Made by a program: the position numbers and the translations under genes. From assembly GCF_000317245.1 (NCBI RefSeq), contig NZ_AJLJ01000215.1, positions 1 to 64,000 of the forward strand: a stretch of 64,000 nt of DNA, given 5' to 3'. The notes below the pieces were generated by a model. It was not told where the DNA came from, made no database searches, and worked only from the letters and a program-made list of their open reading frames with translations. This document shows positions 16,725-24,882 of the stretch, piece by piece. The stretch's first letter is position 1, and each line of letters begins with the position of its first letter. The stretch comes from Fischerella muscicola SAG 1427-1 = PCC 73103. Lineage in GTDB: Bacteria > Cyanobacteriota > Cyanobacteriia > Cyanobacteriales > Nostocaceae.

Positions 16725-17999
16725 ATGGGAGAAGAAATAGCAATTTCCCTAAAAAATATCTCAAAGTGCTTTAAATGCTATATTCATCCTGTAGATAGGC
16801 TCAAAGAAATTTTTTTACCTGGTAAAAGTAGAGCTAGTGAATTTTGGGCATTACGAGATATTAATTTAGAGATTCCGAAAGGTGAAACAGTAGGAATTGT
16901 TGGTAAAAATGGCTCTGGTAAGAGTACCTTACTACAAATTATTGCTGGCACATTGACACCAACTACAGGTGAAGTGATAGTAAATGGCCGTGTATCGGCG
17001 TTGTTAGAATTAGGCAGTGGGTTTAACCCAGAATTTACTGGTAGACAAAATGTATTTTTTAATGGCAGGTTATTAGGATTAAATCAAAAAGAAATTGAAG
17101 ATAAATTTGACGCAATAGCTAGTTTTGCTGATATTGGAGATTTTATTGATCAACCAGTTAAAACCTATTCTAGTGGGATGTTTGTCCGCTTGGCTTTTGC
17201 GGTAGCAGTGAATGTCGATCCAGAAATTTTAATTGTTGATGAAGCACTAGCAGTGGGGGATATAGTTTTTCAACATCGCTGTATGCGCCGGATGCGAAGT
17301 TTAATGGATTCTGGAGTGACCACATTATTTGTATCTCATGATTCTGGAGCAGTTAAAACATTATGTAATTCAGCAGTAATGATTCATGAAGGGAAACATT
17401 ACTTTTCAGGAACGCCTAATGCTGTAATTATCAAGTACATGAAGCTGGTTACAGAAACAGAATTAGGAATAGTCACTCAAGAAGAAGAAAATTCATCCCA
17501 GCAACCTTTAGTAAAGTCACAGCCTACTCGCAGAGGTAATCGGAAAGCATTAATCAAAAATATTCAATTACTTAACAGAATTGGAGAAGAATTAGGAGAA
17601 ACACCTACTCTAGGTTTTAATGAACAAGTTAAATTAATTGTTGAAATAGATATTTATGAAGCTTTACAAGGATGTATAGTTGGTTTTTTTATTTGTGACA
17701 AAAACGGAAATGAACTAATTGGTAGTAATACATTTGAAGAAAATTATCCAATTGATAAATTAGATCCAGGAGAAGAGTTAAAAATAGAATTTACATTTCA
17801 TTTACCATTACGTCCAGGCTCTTATAGTTTAACTGTAGCGGGTGCAGAAAACTATACAGCAATGACATTTGACTGGATTGACAATGCAATGGTATTCCAA
17901 GTGCTTCCCCCTGATACAGGTAAGCGTATCCATGCTTGGGTAGATCTACCAATAAGTGTTCAGGTGTCACCTCAAAAATTACCAGCGATCAGATCATAA
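16725..17999 (+). CDS. Polysaccharide ABC exporter ATPase (Wzt type) with C-terminal carbohydrate-binding domain
   Basis: A 424-residue ATPase of the O-antigen/teichoic-acid exporter group. Walker A 'GIVGKNGSGKSTLLQ', signature 'YSSGMFVRLAFAVAV' and Walker B 'ILIVDEALAVGD' are intact. The last 150 residues ('GFNEQVKLIVEIDIYEALQG' through 'MTFDWIDNAMVFQV') form the Wzt C-terminal beta-sandwich that reads the non-reducing end of the glycan before export. I start at the ATG at 16725 (MGEEIAISLKNISK), where homology begins; the frame extends 28 codons upstream. The usual permease partner (Wzm) is not next to it. Confidence 0.9.
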   Translation: MGEEIAISLKNISKCFKCYIHPVDRLKEIFLPGKSRASEFWALRDINLEIPKGETVGIVGKNGSGKSTLLQIIAGTLTPTTGEVIVNGRVSALLELGSGFNPEFTGRQNVFFNGRLLGLNQKEIEDKFDAIASFADIGDFIDQPVKTYSSGMFVRLAFAVAVNVDPEILIVDEALAVGDIVFQHRCMRRMRSLMDSGVTTLFVSHDSGAVKTLCNSAVMIHEGKHYFSGTPNAVIIKYMKLVTETELGIVTQEEENSSQQPLVKSQPTRRGNRKALIKNIQLLNRIGEELGETPTLGFNEQVKLIVEIDIYEALQGCIVGFFICDKNGNELIGSNTFEENYPIDKLDPGEELKIEFTFHLPLRPGSYSLTVAGAENYTAMTFDWIDNAMVFQVLPPDTGKRIHAWVDLPISVQVSPQKLPAIRS

Positions 18000-18096
18000 G
18001 AGCGTATTTGTATGATTATTACATCAGAAAAAAGATTATCCTTTATTACCAAATATAACTATCGAAGAACTAGATGAAAATAGTAGTTTAAAAAAA

Positions 18097-19104
18097 ATGC
18101 TCCATTGGGTAGGAGAAAATAAACGTGTCATTGATTTTGGCTGCGCCACAGGTTATTTTGCTAGGCTACTAAGTAGCAAAGGCTGTCAAGTTACCGGGAT
18201 TGAAATTAATGCTAAGGCTGCCAAAATTGCTGAAGAATATTGCGAAAAAGTAATTGTTGCTGATTTAGATTTTGTAAATTTAAAAGATATATTATCAGGA
18301 CAAACTTTCGATGTAGCTGTATTTGGAGATATTTTAGAACATCTGCGAAACCCTTGGAGAATACTAGAAGAAACGAGGCAAATATTACAGCCAGGAGGAT
18401 ACGTAGTAGCTTCTATTCCTAACATTGCTCATGGAGCCATTAGACTAGCTTTATTACAAGGAAAATTTGAATATACAGAACTCGGAATTTTAGACAATAC
18501 ACATTTAAGATTTTTTACTCGTCAAACGGTTACAAAATTATTTGAGCGTTCTGGATATTTTGTAGATACTTATGAACAAATCAAATTACCAATTTTTTCT
18601 GGCTCAGACTGGATACCTGATATAGATAAAAACAAAATCGATATTAATATCATTCGTACTATTGAACAAGATGAAGATGCTGATACATTGCAGTTTGTCC
18701 TGCGAGCATTTCCATTAAGTTTAGAGGGAAAATATTCATCTTTATATCAACAATATTCTCAACTAATTGAGGATTATAATTATTGCCAAAATCAGCTAAA
18801 AGAAATATATGCTGAGTTAAAGCGATCGCAGTTTGATTTAGAAGATAAACAAATTCAGTTAGAAAAAACTCAAACCCAACTAGAACAAGCAAAAAATCAA
18901 CTGCAACAATCTCAATCTCAGTTACAAGAAATTCAACAGCAATGGCAAAATACACAAACCCAATTACACCAAGCTCATACAGCTTGGGAACATTGTCAAA
19001 ACATCATCAAAGCAATGGAAAGTAGTAAATTTTGGAAACTTCGTCAAGCTTGGTTTCAACTTAAAAAGCTTTTATTTTGCAAAAGGGAACTCAGCAATGA
19101 TTAA
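18097..19104 (+). CDS. SAM-dependent methyltransferase with C-terminal coiled coil (5' frameshift)
   Basis: A class I methyltransferase: motif I 'VIDFGCATGYFARLL' near the start, 'DVAVFGDILEHLRNPW' and 'LGILDNTHLRFFTR' follow. The last 120 residues are a Gln/Glu-rich coiled coil ending 'AMESSKFWKLRQAW'. The frame is open upstream as '...DYPLLPNITIEELDENSSLK' but has no start codon there. An ATG at 18012 (MIITSEK) is one base out of frame, and a run of six A at 18028-18033 lies between. Removing one A would restore a 30-residue N-terminus. Either a frameshift or start at 18097 must be accepted. It probably caps or decorates a glycan. Confidence 0.8.
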   Translation: MLHWVGENKRVIDFGCATGYFARLLSSKGCQVTGIEINAKAAKIAEEYCEKVIVADLDFVNLKDILSGQTFDVAVFGDILEHLRNPWRILEETRQILQPGGYVVASIPNIAHGAIRLALLQGKFEYTELGILDNTHLRFFTRQTVTKLFERSGYFVDTYEQIKLPIFSGSDWIPDIDKNKIDINIIRTIEQDEDADTLQFVLRAFPLSLEGKYSSLYQQYSQLIEDYNYCQNQLKEIYAELKRSQFDLEDKQIQLEKTQTQLEQAKNQLQQSQSQLQEIQQQWQNTQTQLHQAHTAWEHCQNIIKAMESSKFWKLRQAWFQLKKLLFCKRELSND

Positions 19105-20356
19105 AGCAAAAGAACAGTCTCAATTAATAGTGAACCAAACAAAACTGAACTCTCGCCACTCAGATTTATTAGCAAATCAAACAGAATTAAATAATGAATA
19201 TCTACAACCGCAGCTAATTTTAAACTATAATCATGTGAATCATGAAAAAACTTTTTATAAATCCACACAATTAGAACCACAACCCGTCAAAATCAAAGAC
19301 TCGAATTTAACTATAGATGAAAAAAGACTATTATATATCTCTCGCTTAAAAGCCGCAAAATTATTTGAAGAAATGGGTAATTACCCATGGAATTTGCAAT
19401 CAAATTCTGCATATGATAGGTGCGACGAACCGTGTATATCAGTGATTATTACACTTTATAACTATTCAGAGTACATTTCTGAATGTTTAGAAAGTGTTGC
19501 TCAAACAGACTTAGCTAACATACCAGGAGGTATTGAAGTCTTAGTTATTGACGACTGTTCAACAGATAACTCAGCTAATTTAGTCGCAGAATATTTGCAA
19601 CAATCTCAATTACCAATTTGTTTAGTTAGTAAGTGGTTTAATACTGGTTTAGCAGATGCTAGAAACGTAGGATTGAGACTTTCTCGTTCTCCTTATGTTT
19701 TTATCTTAGACGCTGACAATTGGATTTACCCAAATTGTTTACCTGTTCTTTATGAAACAATTAAATATTCTCGACATGCTGCGGTTTATGGTGAAATACA
19801 AAAATTTGATAACCAAACTAGACAAGAAATTAATCGTATTTCTTGCTATGACTGGGATGTACATAAATTAGTGAAACAGCCATATATAGATGCTATGGCT
19901 CTGTTTGATAAAAATATATTACTCAAACTAGGTGGATATTCTACAGAATTAATTGAATATGGTTGGTTTGGGTGGGATGACTACGATCTCTGGCTAAAAA
20001 TTGCTCAGTCAAACTACTCTTGTAAACTTGTCCCGACAGTACTTAGTCACTATAGAGTGCATTCAGAATCCATGATTCATACTACTAACAAATATGCACT
20101 TAATATAGCTAAATATTTTTGTCACAAGTTTAATAAATTAGCTAAAAAATATCATAGCTCAGATATGTGGTTTGGATTTCCTAAAAGTGAAATTTATCTC
20201 GAACTAAATTTATCTCCTCAACAAAATCAAACTAATTTCATTTTGCAAGAACTGCAATATGCTTATGCTCAAATTGCAGCAATGGAATCAAGTAAGTTTT
20301 GGAAAATGAGAAATCAATGGTTGAAAGTGAAAAAGATATTAGGTTTAGCGAAATGA
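19097..20356 (+). CDS. GT2-family glycosyltransferase with N-terminal extension
   Basis: A 419-residue protein whose start overlaps the preceding stop by 8 bp, so translation is probably coupled. The GT-A fold begins near residue 114 ('CISVIITLYNYSEYISECLE'), with 'VLVIDDCSTDNSA' as the nucleotide-sugar loop, and 'VFILDADNWIYPNC' holds the DxD metal site. Residues 1-105 are a divergent Asn/Gln-rich extension. The end 'AAMESSKFWKMRNQW' repeats the tail of the methyltransferase before it. It likely adds a sugar in the same surface glycan pathway; the sugar is unknown. Confidence 0.85.
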   Translation: MIKAKEQSQLIVNQTKLNSRHSDLLANQTELNNEYLQPQLILNYNHVNHEKTFYKSTQLEPQPVKIKDSNLTIDEKRLLYISRLKAAKLFEEMGNYPWNLQSNSAYDRCDEPCISVIITLYNYSEYISECLESVAQTDLANIPGGIEVLVIDDCSTDNSANLVAEYLQQSQLPICLVSKWFNTGLADARNVGLRLSRSPYVFILDADNWIYPNCLPVLYETIKYSRHAAVYGEIQKFDNQTRQEINRISCYDWDVHKLVKQPYIDAMALFDKNILLKLGGYSTELIEYGWFGWDDYDLWLKIAQSNYSCKLVPTVLSHYRVHSESMIHTTNKYALNIAKYFCHKFNKLAKKYHSSDMWFGFPKSEIYLELNLSPQQNQTNFILQELQYAYAQIAAMESSKFWKMRNQWLKVKKILGLAK

Positions 20357-20402
20357 GATTCATTAGTCGTTTCTAGTTAGTGCAAAAGCACTCTAAATTT
20401 AA

Positions 20403-21332
20403 ATGAAAAACTATAGAGTAGCAGCTTACATAACAGCTTATCAGGAAATAGAAGCGCTTCAGAAAACTATTACAGCCATTAAAAAACAGTCATACCCCAT
20501 TGAAAAAATATTTATAGTTGATAATTCTAAAAATCCAATCATCGCCAATAACAGCCAGGAAAATATTATTGTAGATTTCCATCCTGAAAACATTGGCGTT
20601 GGTGGAGGGTTAAAAATTGCCGTTAGTTGGGCTATCCAAAAAGGCTATGATTTTCTTTGGCTATTTGATCAAGATAGTGAACCAGCTGCTGATGTTTTAG
20701 AAAAACTATTAACTAATTATCAAGATTTGTCCAGAAATCAAAACATAGGAATCATTGCTCCTGCAATATTCGATATTAATACAAAGCAAGAATTCCCCGG
20801 TTGTATTTTTACAGATTACAAGCTTGCGTCTATACCTGAAATTGCTACAGTTCAAAATGTTTATCAATGTGATGCTGTTATTACATCGGGTTCTTTAATT
20901 AATATCAATGCAGCCAAAGATATCGAACTGCCAAGACTAGATTTATTTTTAGACGCTGTAGATTATGCTTACTGCATGAATTTCCGAAAGCGAGAATATA
21001 AAATTATTGTTGTCAAAAATGCGATGATGAAACATCGTATCGGAAATTATTCTCAAGTTAAAGATAGATTGAAAAAATATACAAACCCATTTAGTACTTT
21101 TATTTGTTCTCCTTCTCGCTATTACTATGCTTGCAGAAATCATACTTTTTTGGAAACCAGGCTTGCACAAAGACAATTCTTATATCGTTCAATAGTTTAC
21201 AGAATAACAATTTTGCTGACGATGATGGAGAGAATTATCCGTTACGAACCAGATTCCATATTCATCAAATTATGGGCTTGTATCGTAGGGACTTTTGATG
21301 GTTTTCGTGGTAGGCTGGGTAAGACTTGGTAA
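20403..21332 (+). CDS. GT2-family glycosyltransferase (rhamnosyltransferase-like)
   Basis: A 309-residue GT-A enzyme. 'VAAYITAYQEIEALQKTITA' starts the fold, 'IFIVDNSKNP' and 'NIGVGGGLKIAVSWA' are the donor-binding loop of rhamnosyl- and galactofuranosyltransferase-like members. 'FLWLFDQDSEPAADVL' holds the DxD-like metal site (DQDSE). The gene lies 46 bp after the previous glycosyltransferase and closes the cluster, which is followed by a convergent M50 protease. The acceptor is unknown. AT-rich codons are shared with the whole cluster. Confidence 0.85.
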   Translation: MKNYRVAAYITAYQEIEALQKTITAIKKQSYPIEKIFIVDNSKNPIIANNSQENIIVDFHPENIGVGGGLKIAVSWAIQKGYDFLWLFDQDSEPAADVLEKLLTNYQDLSRNQNIGIIAPAIFDINTKQEFPGCIFTDYKLASIPEIATVQNVYQCDAVITSGSLININAAKDIELPRLDLFLDAVDYAYCMNFRKREYKIIVVKNAMMKHRIGNYSQVKDRLKKYTNPFSTFICSPSRYYYACRNHTFLETRLAQRQFLYRSIVYRITILLTMMERIIRYEPDSIFIKLWACIVGTFDGFRGRLGKTW

Positions 21333-21371
21333 ATAATATTTACAACCAATTCTTTAGACTACAAACTAAAT

Positions 21372-21974
21372 TTACAAGAATGTCTGTAAAATAAATACTG
21401 CGATCGCACTTAATCCATCACCAAATTCTGGAATCAAAAATAGCATCATTAAAGCAAATAATCCAAAGTGTGTATATTGTAAATCTCTTAATCTTGGAAA
21501 TATTTCGCTAAAGATATAAAAACCATCCAAAGGTGGAATAGGTAAGAGATTAAACAAGAACAGCATCAAATTGATATGTGCTGCCATATAAAAGAATTTA
21601 AAACTCAAAAACTCTACATATGTAGAATCAGCAAGCAATTTTACTATTGCAATACACAAAAAAGCCAATCCTAAATTGCATAATGGCCCTGCTGCGGATA
21701 CTAAAATATTACCCAATATTTTTGAGCGAAACTTAGATGAATCTATTGGCATTTTCCCCCAAGCAATACCAGCTACACACAGAAATACAATTGATTCCCA
21801 ACCCATATGTACTAAAGGATTAAGAGTTATGTGTCCTTGTGTGCGTGGAGTATCATCTCCTTGACTCAAAGCAACTAAACCATGAGAAAGTTCATGTAAA
21901 CTAATTGAGATGATGACAATAATCATCACTCTTAAAAAGACTATTGGGCTAATAATTAGTGTTTCGATAAACAT
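21372..21974 (-). CDS. Site-2-protease-like M50 metalloprotease
   Basis: A 200-residue intramembrane zinc protease. 'SLHELSHGLVA' contains the HExxH zinc site and 'LLPIPPLDGFYIF' holds the NPxPPLDG-like third ligand (Asp). About five hydrophobic segments are present. Members cut membrane-tethered regulators. It follows the SPFH gene with 12 bp between them in the same direction, so both are one transcript. That pairing resembles bacterial SPFH-protease partnerships (such as HflK/C with FtsH), a suggestion by position only. Confidence 0.9.
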   Translation of the reverse strand: MFIETLIISPIVFLRVMIIVIISISLHELSHGLVALSQGDDTPRTQGHITLNPLVHMGWESIVFLCVAGIAWGKMPIDSSKFRSKILGNILVSAAGPLCNLGLAFLCIAIVKLLADSTYVEFLSFKFFYMAAHINLMLFLFNLLPIPPLDGFYIFSEIFPRLRDLQYTHFGLFALMMLFLIPEFGDGLSAIAVFILQTFL

Positions 21975-21986
21975 AGTTGAAAGCAG

Positions 21987-22832
21987 CTACTGATTAGCTG
22001 GTTTTTGAGAATTTAAATTAGCAGGGTTAATATTAATTAATGGCAAGCTACCATTACCACCCATTACTGTGGGAAAATGTCCATCCCATTTTTCGATTGC
22101 TTGCTTTTGTAATAACTCTGGAGTTAAAGTCAGTCGTAATAATTTTTGTGCTTCTGCTTGGCCTTTAGCACGGTTAATGTCTGCTTGTGCTTCTTGTGTT
22201 GCTCGTTTCGCAATAAATTCTGCTTGTTTAGCTTCTTGTTCAGCTATTTGTTTGGCTTCAATCGCCCGACTAAACTCAGGAGAAAAAGCAAAATCCACTA
22301 AAGAAACATCATCAACAATTACACCATAATCAGCAAGACGATTTTTTAAATCATTATCAATTTCTTGTTTTAATTCTGTTCTTTTAGTGATAATTTCTTC
22401 GGCTGTTTTTTTAGCAGTAGCTGCTTTCAGAACCTCAGAGACTGCGGGAGTCATAATTCCTACAACAATTTGTTCATTATCTCCAACTTGTTGAAAAACT
22501 TTATTTATCCGTGTTGGATCTATATGCCAATTTACAGCAAGTTCAGTTGTAACTTTTTGCAAATCACGAGAAGCAGCATCCGCTTTAAAACTATTTTGAG
22601 CAACTCGAACATTCAGTTTTCTCACAGATGTGATTACTGGCACAATTGGGTGGATACCTTCATCTAACACCCTGTCTTGAACTTTGCCAAATTGCATAAC
22701 AACACCTCTTTCTCCGGCGTTTACTATAGTAAAGGGGCGGAAAAAAAGTGCCAATATTAATACCATCACTCCTCCACCTAAATAAAATGCAAGAGGAGAG
22801 TTTTTTTCTATGTTTCTTCTGTTGTTATGCAT
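21987..22832 (-). CDS. Prohibitin/SPFH-family membrane protein
   Basis: A 281-residue protein with one N-terminal membrane span (about 16-35) and an SPFH/band-7 domain ('FTIVNAGERGVVMQFGKVQD' to 'DYGVIVDDVSLVDFAFSPEF'). A coiled-coil region rich in Glu/Ala/Lys ('AIEAKQIAEQEAKQAE') follows. It closely resembles prohibitins, which form large rings in membranes and hold proteases or chaperones. The downstream M50 protease in the same operon fits such a role. Start is the first ATG, MHNNRRN. Confidence 0.9.
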   Translation of the reverse strand: MHNNRRNIEKNSPLAFYLGGGVMVLILALFFRPFTIVNAGERGVVMQFGKVQDRVLDEGIHPIVPVITSVRKLNVRVAQNSFKADAASRDLQKVTTELAVNWHIDPTRINKVFQQVGDNEQIVVGIMTPAVSEVLKAATAKKTAEEIITKRTELKQEIDNDLKNRLADYGVIVDDVSLVDFAFSPEFSRAIEAKQIAEQEAKQAEFIAKRATQEAQADINRAKGQAEAQKLLRLTLTPELLQKQAIEKWDGHFPTVMGGNGSLPLININPANLNSQKPANQ

Positions 22833-23099
22833 ACCTGTGTTATCCCCAGTAAAGTATATTGGAATAATGGGAAATACTTAGTGAGCGAGTGCGAAATCAC
22901 TCACCAAAAACATCGCAACTTTATACGTGGCTAACTACTACTCTGCTAAAACTAAAATCTGATATCCAAGGTTTAACAAAAAGTTACAAATTTGTCTAAT
23001 ATTAATGACATGATTTAAATACACAATTACCTGTAATAATTTCGGAACAATTCCTTCCTACCTGGTAGTAGTCATTTGCTATCCATAAAATATTTAGAT

Positions 23100-23765
23100 A
23101 TGAAGATTAGCCAGCGTCATGCTTGGACTCTGACAATAGAAGAAGCGATCGCTATCCAAGAAGAAATGCAAACTGAGGTGATCACCTCAGATCAACTCCA
23201 GGAACCTGTACAATATGTTGCTGGCGTCGATATGGGTTTTGAAGCTGATGGTACTATCAGCAGAGCAGCAGTAGCAGTACTGAGTTTCCCAGATTTGCAA
23301 TTACAAGAGACGAGTATAGCCCGCCGTCCGACATCTTTTCCCTACATCCCTGGTTTCCTTTCATTTCGGGAAATACCTGCTGTCTTAGATGCCTTGGAAA
23401 AGATAAAAATTACACCAGATTTGATTTTATGCGATGGTCAAGGAATAGCCCATCCTCGACGATTTGGCATAGCTTGTCATTTGGGAGTCATCATAAATAT
23501 ACCTACTATCGGTGTAGCAAAATCATTACTCATCGGCAAACATGAAGAACTACCAGATACACGAGGTAGTTGGCAACCCTTAATCCATAAAGATGAAATA
23601 ATTGGGGCAGTGTTGCGAACACGTATTGGAGTCAAGCCTGTGTATGTTTCTAGCGGACATCGCATTAGTTTATCCACAGCAATTGACTACGTATTACGTT
23701 GTACGCCAAAATATCGTTTACCAGAAACTACACGGATTGCTGATAAATTAGCAAGCGATCGCTAA
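23100..23765 (+). CDS. nfi: Endonuclease V (deoxyinosine 3' endonuclease)
   Basis: A 221-residue DNA-repair nuclease cutting next to deoxyinosine. The Mg-binding core is seen in 'AGVDMGF' (first Asp), 'FPYIPGFLSFREIPAVLDAL' (the PYxPGxLxxRE family motif) and 'DLILCDGQGIAHPRRFG' (Asp and His). I choose the ATG at 23100 (MKISQRHAW), where the family begins; a TTG 24 bp upstream also keeps the frame. 'GVAKSLLIG' and 'VYVSSGHRISL' complete the fold. It is a single gene. Confidence 0.93.
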   Translation: MKISQRHAWTLTIEEAIAIQEEMQTEVITSDQLQEPVQYVAGVDMGFEADGTISRAAVAVLSFPDLQLQETSIARRPTSFPYIPGFLSFREIPAVLDALEKIKITPDLILCDGQGIAHPRRFGIACHLGVIINIPTIGVAKSLLIGKHEELPDTRGSWQPLIHKDEIIGAVLRTRIGVKPVYVSSGHRISLSTAIDYVLRCTPKYRLPETTRIADKLASDR

Positions 23766-23938
23766 GTCAAAATTTGCACAAATTTGTAACAATTTGAATT
23801 TGGAAATACTATCAATATAAGTTAATTTTTAAAGTTTCATCTAAATATGTTCTAATTAGTTGCTTATACCTGCCTCATCGTGTTAGGAATCGCACAGGGA
23901 GGAATTGTATTTAAAATATAGGTTTTGGGGGAGAAGTA

Positions 23939-24655
23939 ATGAACGCACTAACTTTACAATGGCACGACGCAGGTCAAACTAAAACTCAGAAAATTCACGA
24001 AACACAGCCAAGTAAAAATCCTGGCACTATCCGTATTGGTCGCGATCCAGTCAGGTGTGATATTATTTTGAGCCATCCTACAGTATCAGGCTTACACATA
24101 GAAATCTTTTTTAACGCTCAACAGCAGCGTTTTTTGATTAAAAATTTGCGTGAACAAAATCCTCCCCTTGTAGATGGGCAGAAATTGGTACAAGGTGAAA
24201 TGCCTTTGAGTGAAGGTAGCATTATTTATTTAGGACAACAACAACTCAAAGTCACAGAAGTTTCTGTGCCAGGAGGTAGCACCGTACCACCAACAATTTT
24301 GACTCCCCCACAGCCGCAAGCAACTAATCCTCCACCAATTCCTGTAGCACAACCACAGCTACATCCCAATTATTACCAGCCCACACCACAACCACACCAA
24401 CAACCACACCAACAACCACAACCACAGCTACATCCTAATTATCATCAGCCCGCACCACAACCACAAGTCGTAGCACATCACCATCATCCAGTCACACCCG
24501 TTGTACAACAGCAACCACAACCACAAGGGGTTTATGGATTGCAATGCCCCAGATGTAAAAAACTTTCCTCATATAAACATTTGTTATTAGGCTGTCAACA
24601 CTGTGGTCATTCTTTGCAAGATGCCCTGAGTGTATTAGTCCCACCGACTCGTTAG
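23939..24655 (+). CDS. FHA-domain protein with Pro/Gln/His linker and C-terminal zinc ribbon
   Basis: A 238-residue protein. Residues about 30-105 form an FHA domain ('TIRIGRDPVRCDIILSHPTV', then 'SGLHIEI', with the Gly-Arg and Ser-x-x-His landmarks), which binds phosphothreonine. Next comes a low-complexity Pro/Gln/His linker (about 120-195) that includes an internal repeat of 'QLHPNY'. The end is a zinc ribbon, 'CPRCKK' and 'GCQHCGHSL'. The partner kinase is not seen here. The gene precedes a second FHA protein, so the two may work in one phospho-signalling route; that is inference. Confidence 0.8.
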   Translation: MNALTLQWHDAGQTKTQKIHETQPSKNPGTIRIGRDPVRCDIILSHPTVSGLHIEIFFNAQQQRFLIKNLREQNPPLVDGQKLVQGEMPLSEGSIIYLGQQQLKVTEVSVPGGSTVPPTILTPPQPQATNPPPIPVAQPQLHPNYYQPTPQPHQQPHQQPQPQLHPNYHQPAPQPQVVAHHHHPVTPVVQQQPQPQGVYGLQCPRCKKLSSYKHLLLGCQHCGHSLQDALSVLVPPTR

Positions 24656-24882
24656 GGATAAAACAATTAAAAATTAAAAATTAAAAATTGGTAAGAGGAA
24701 TAAGGAGGACAAGGGAGACAAGGGAGACAAGGGAGACATATCAATTCAAAATTCAAAATTCAAAATTAAGAACTTTTTGACTTTTGACTTTTGACTTGTT
24801 TAGCCCAATTCCCAATGACTAATGACCATTGACCATTGACTAGCTAATTTAAATATTTATTTGCGTATAAACAAAAATACTT
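24656..24882. repeat. Intergenic low-complexity repeats
   Basis: The 227-bp spacer between the FHA genes is built of short tandem units: AAAATTA repeats at about 24664-24690, GGGAGACAA repeats at about 24712-24738, AAAATTC at about 24745-24767, CTTTTGA at about 24780-24795 and ATGACCATTG at about 24819-24840. No gene is seen. Confidence 0.75.
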
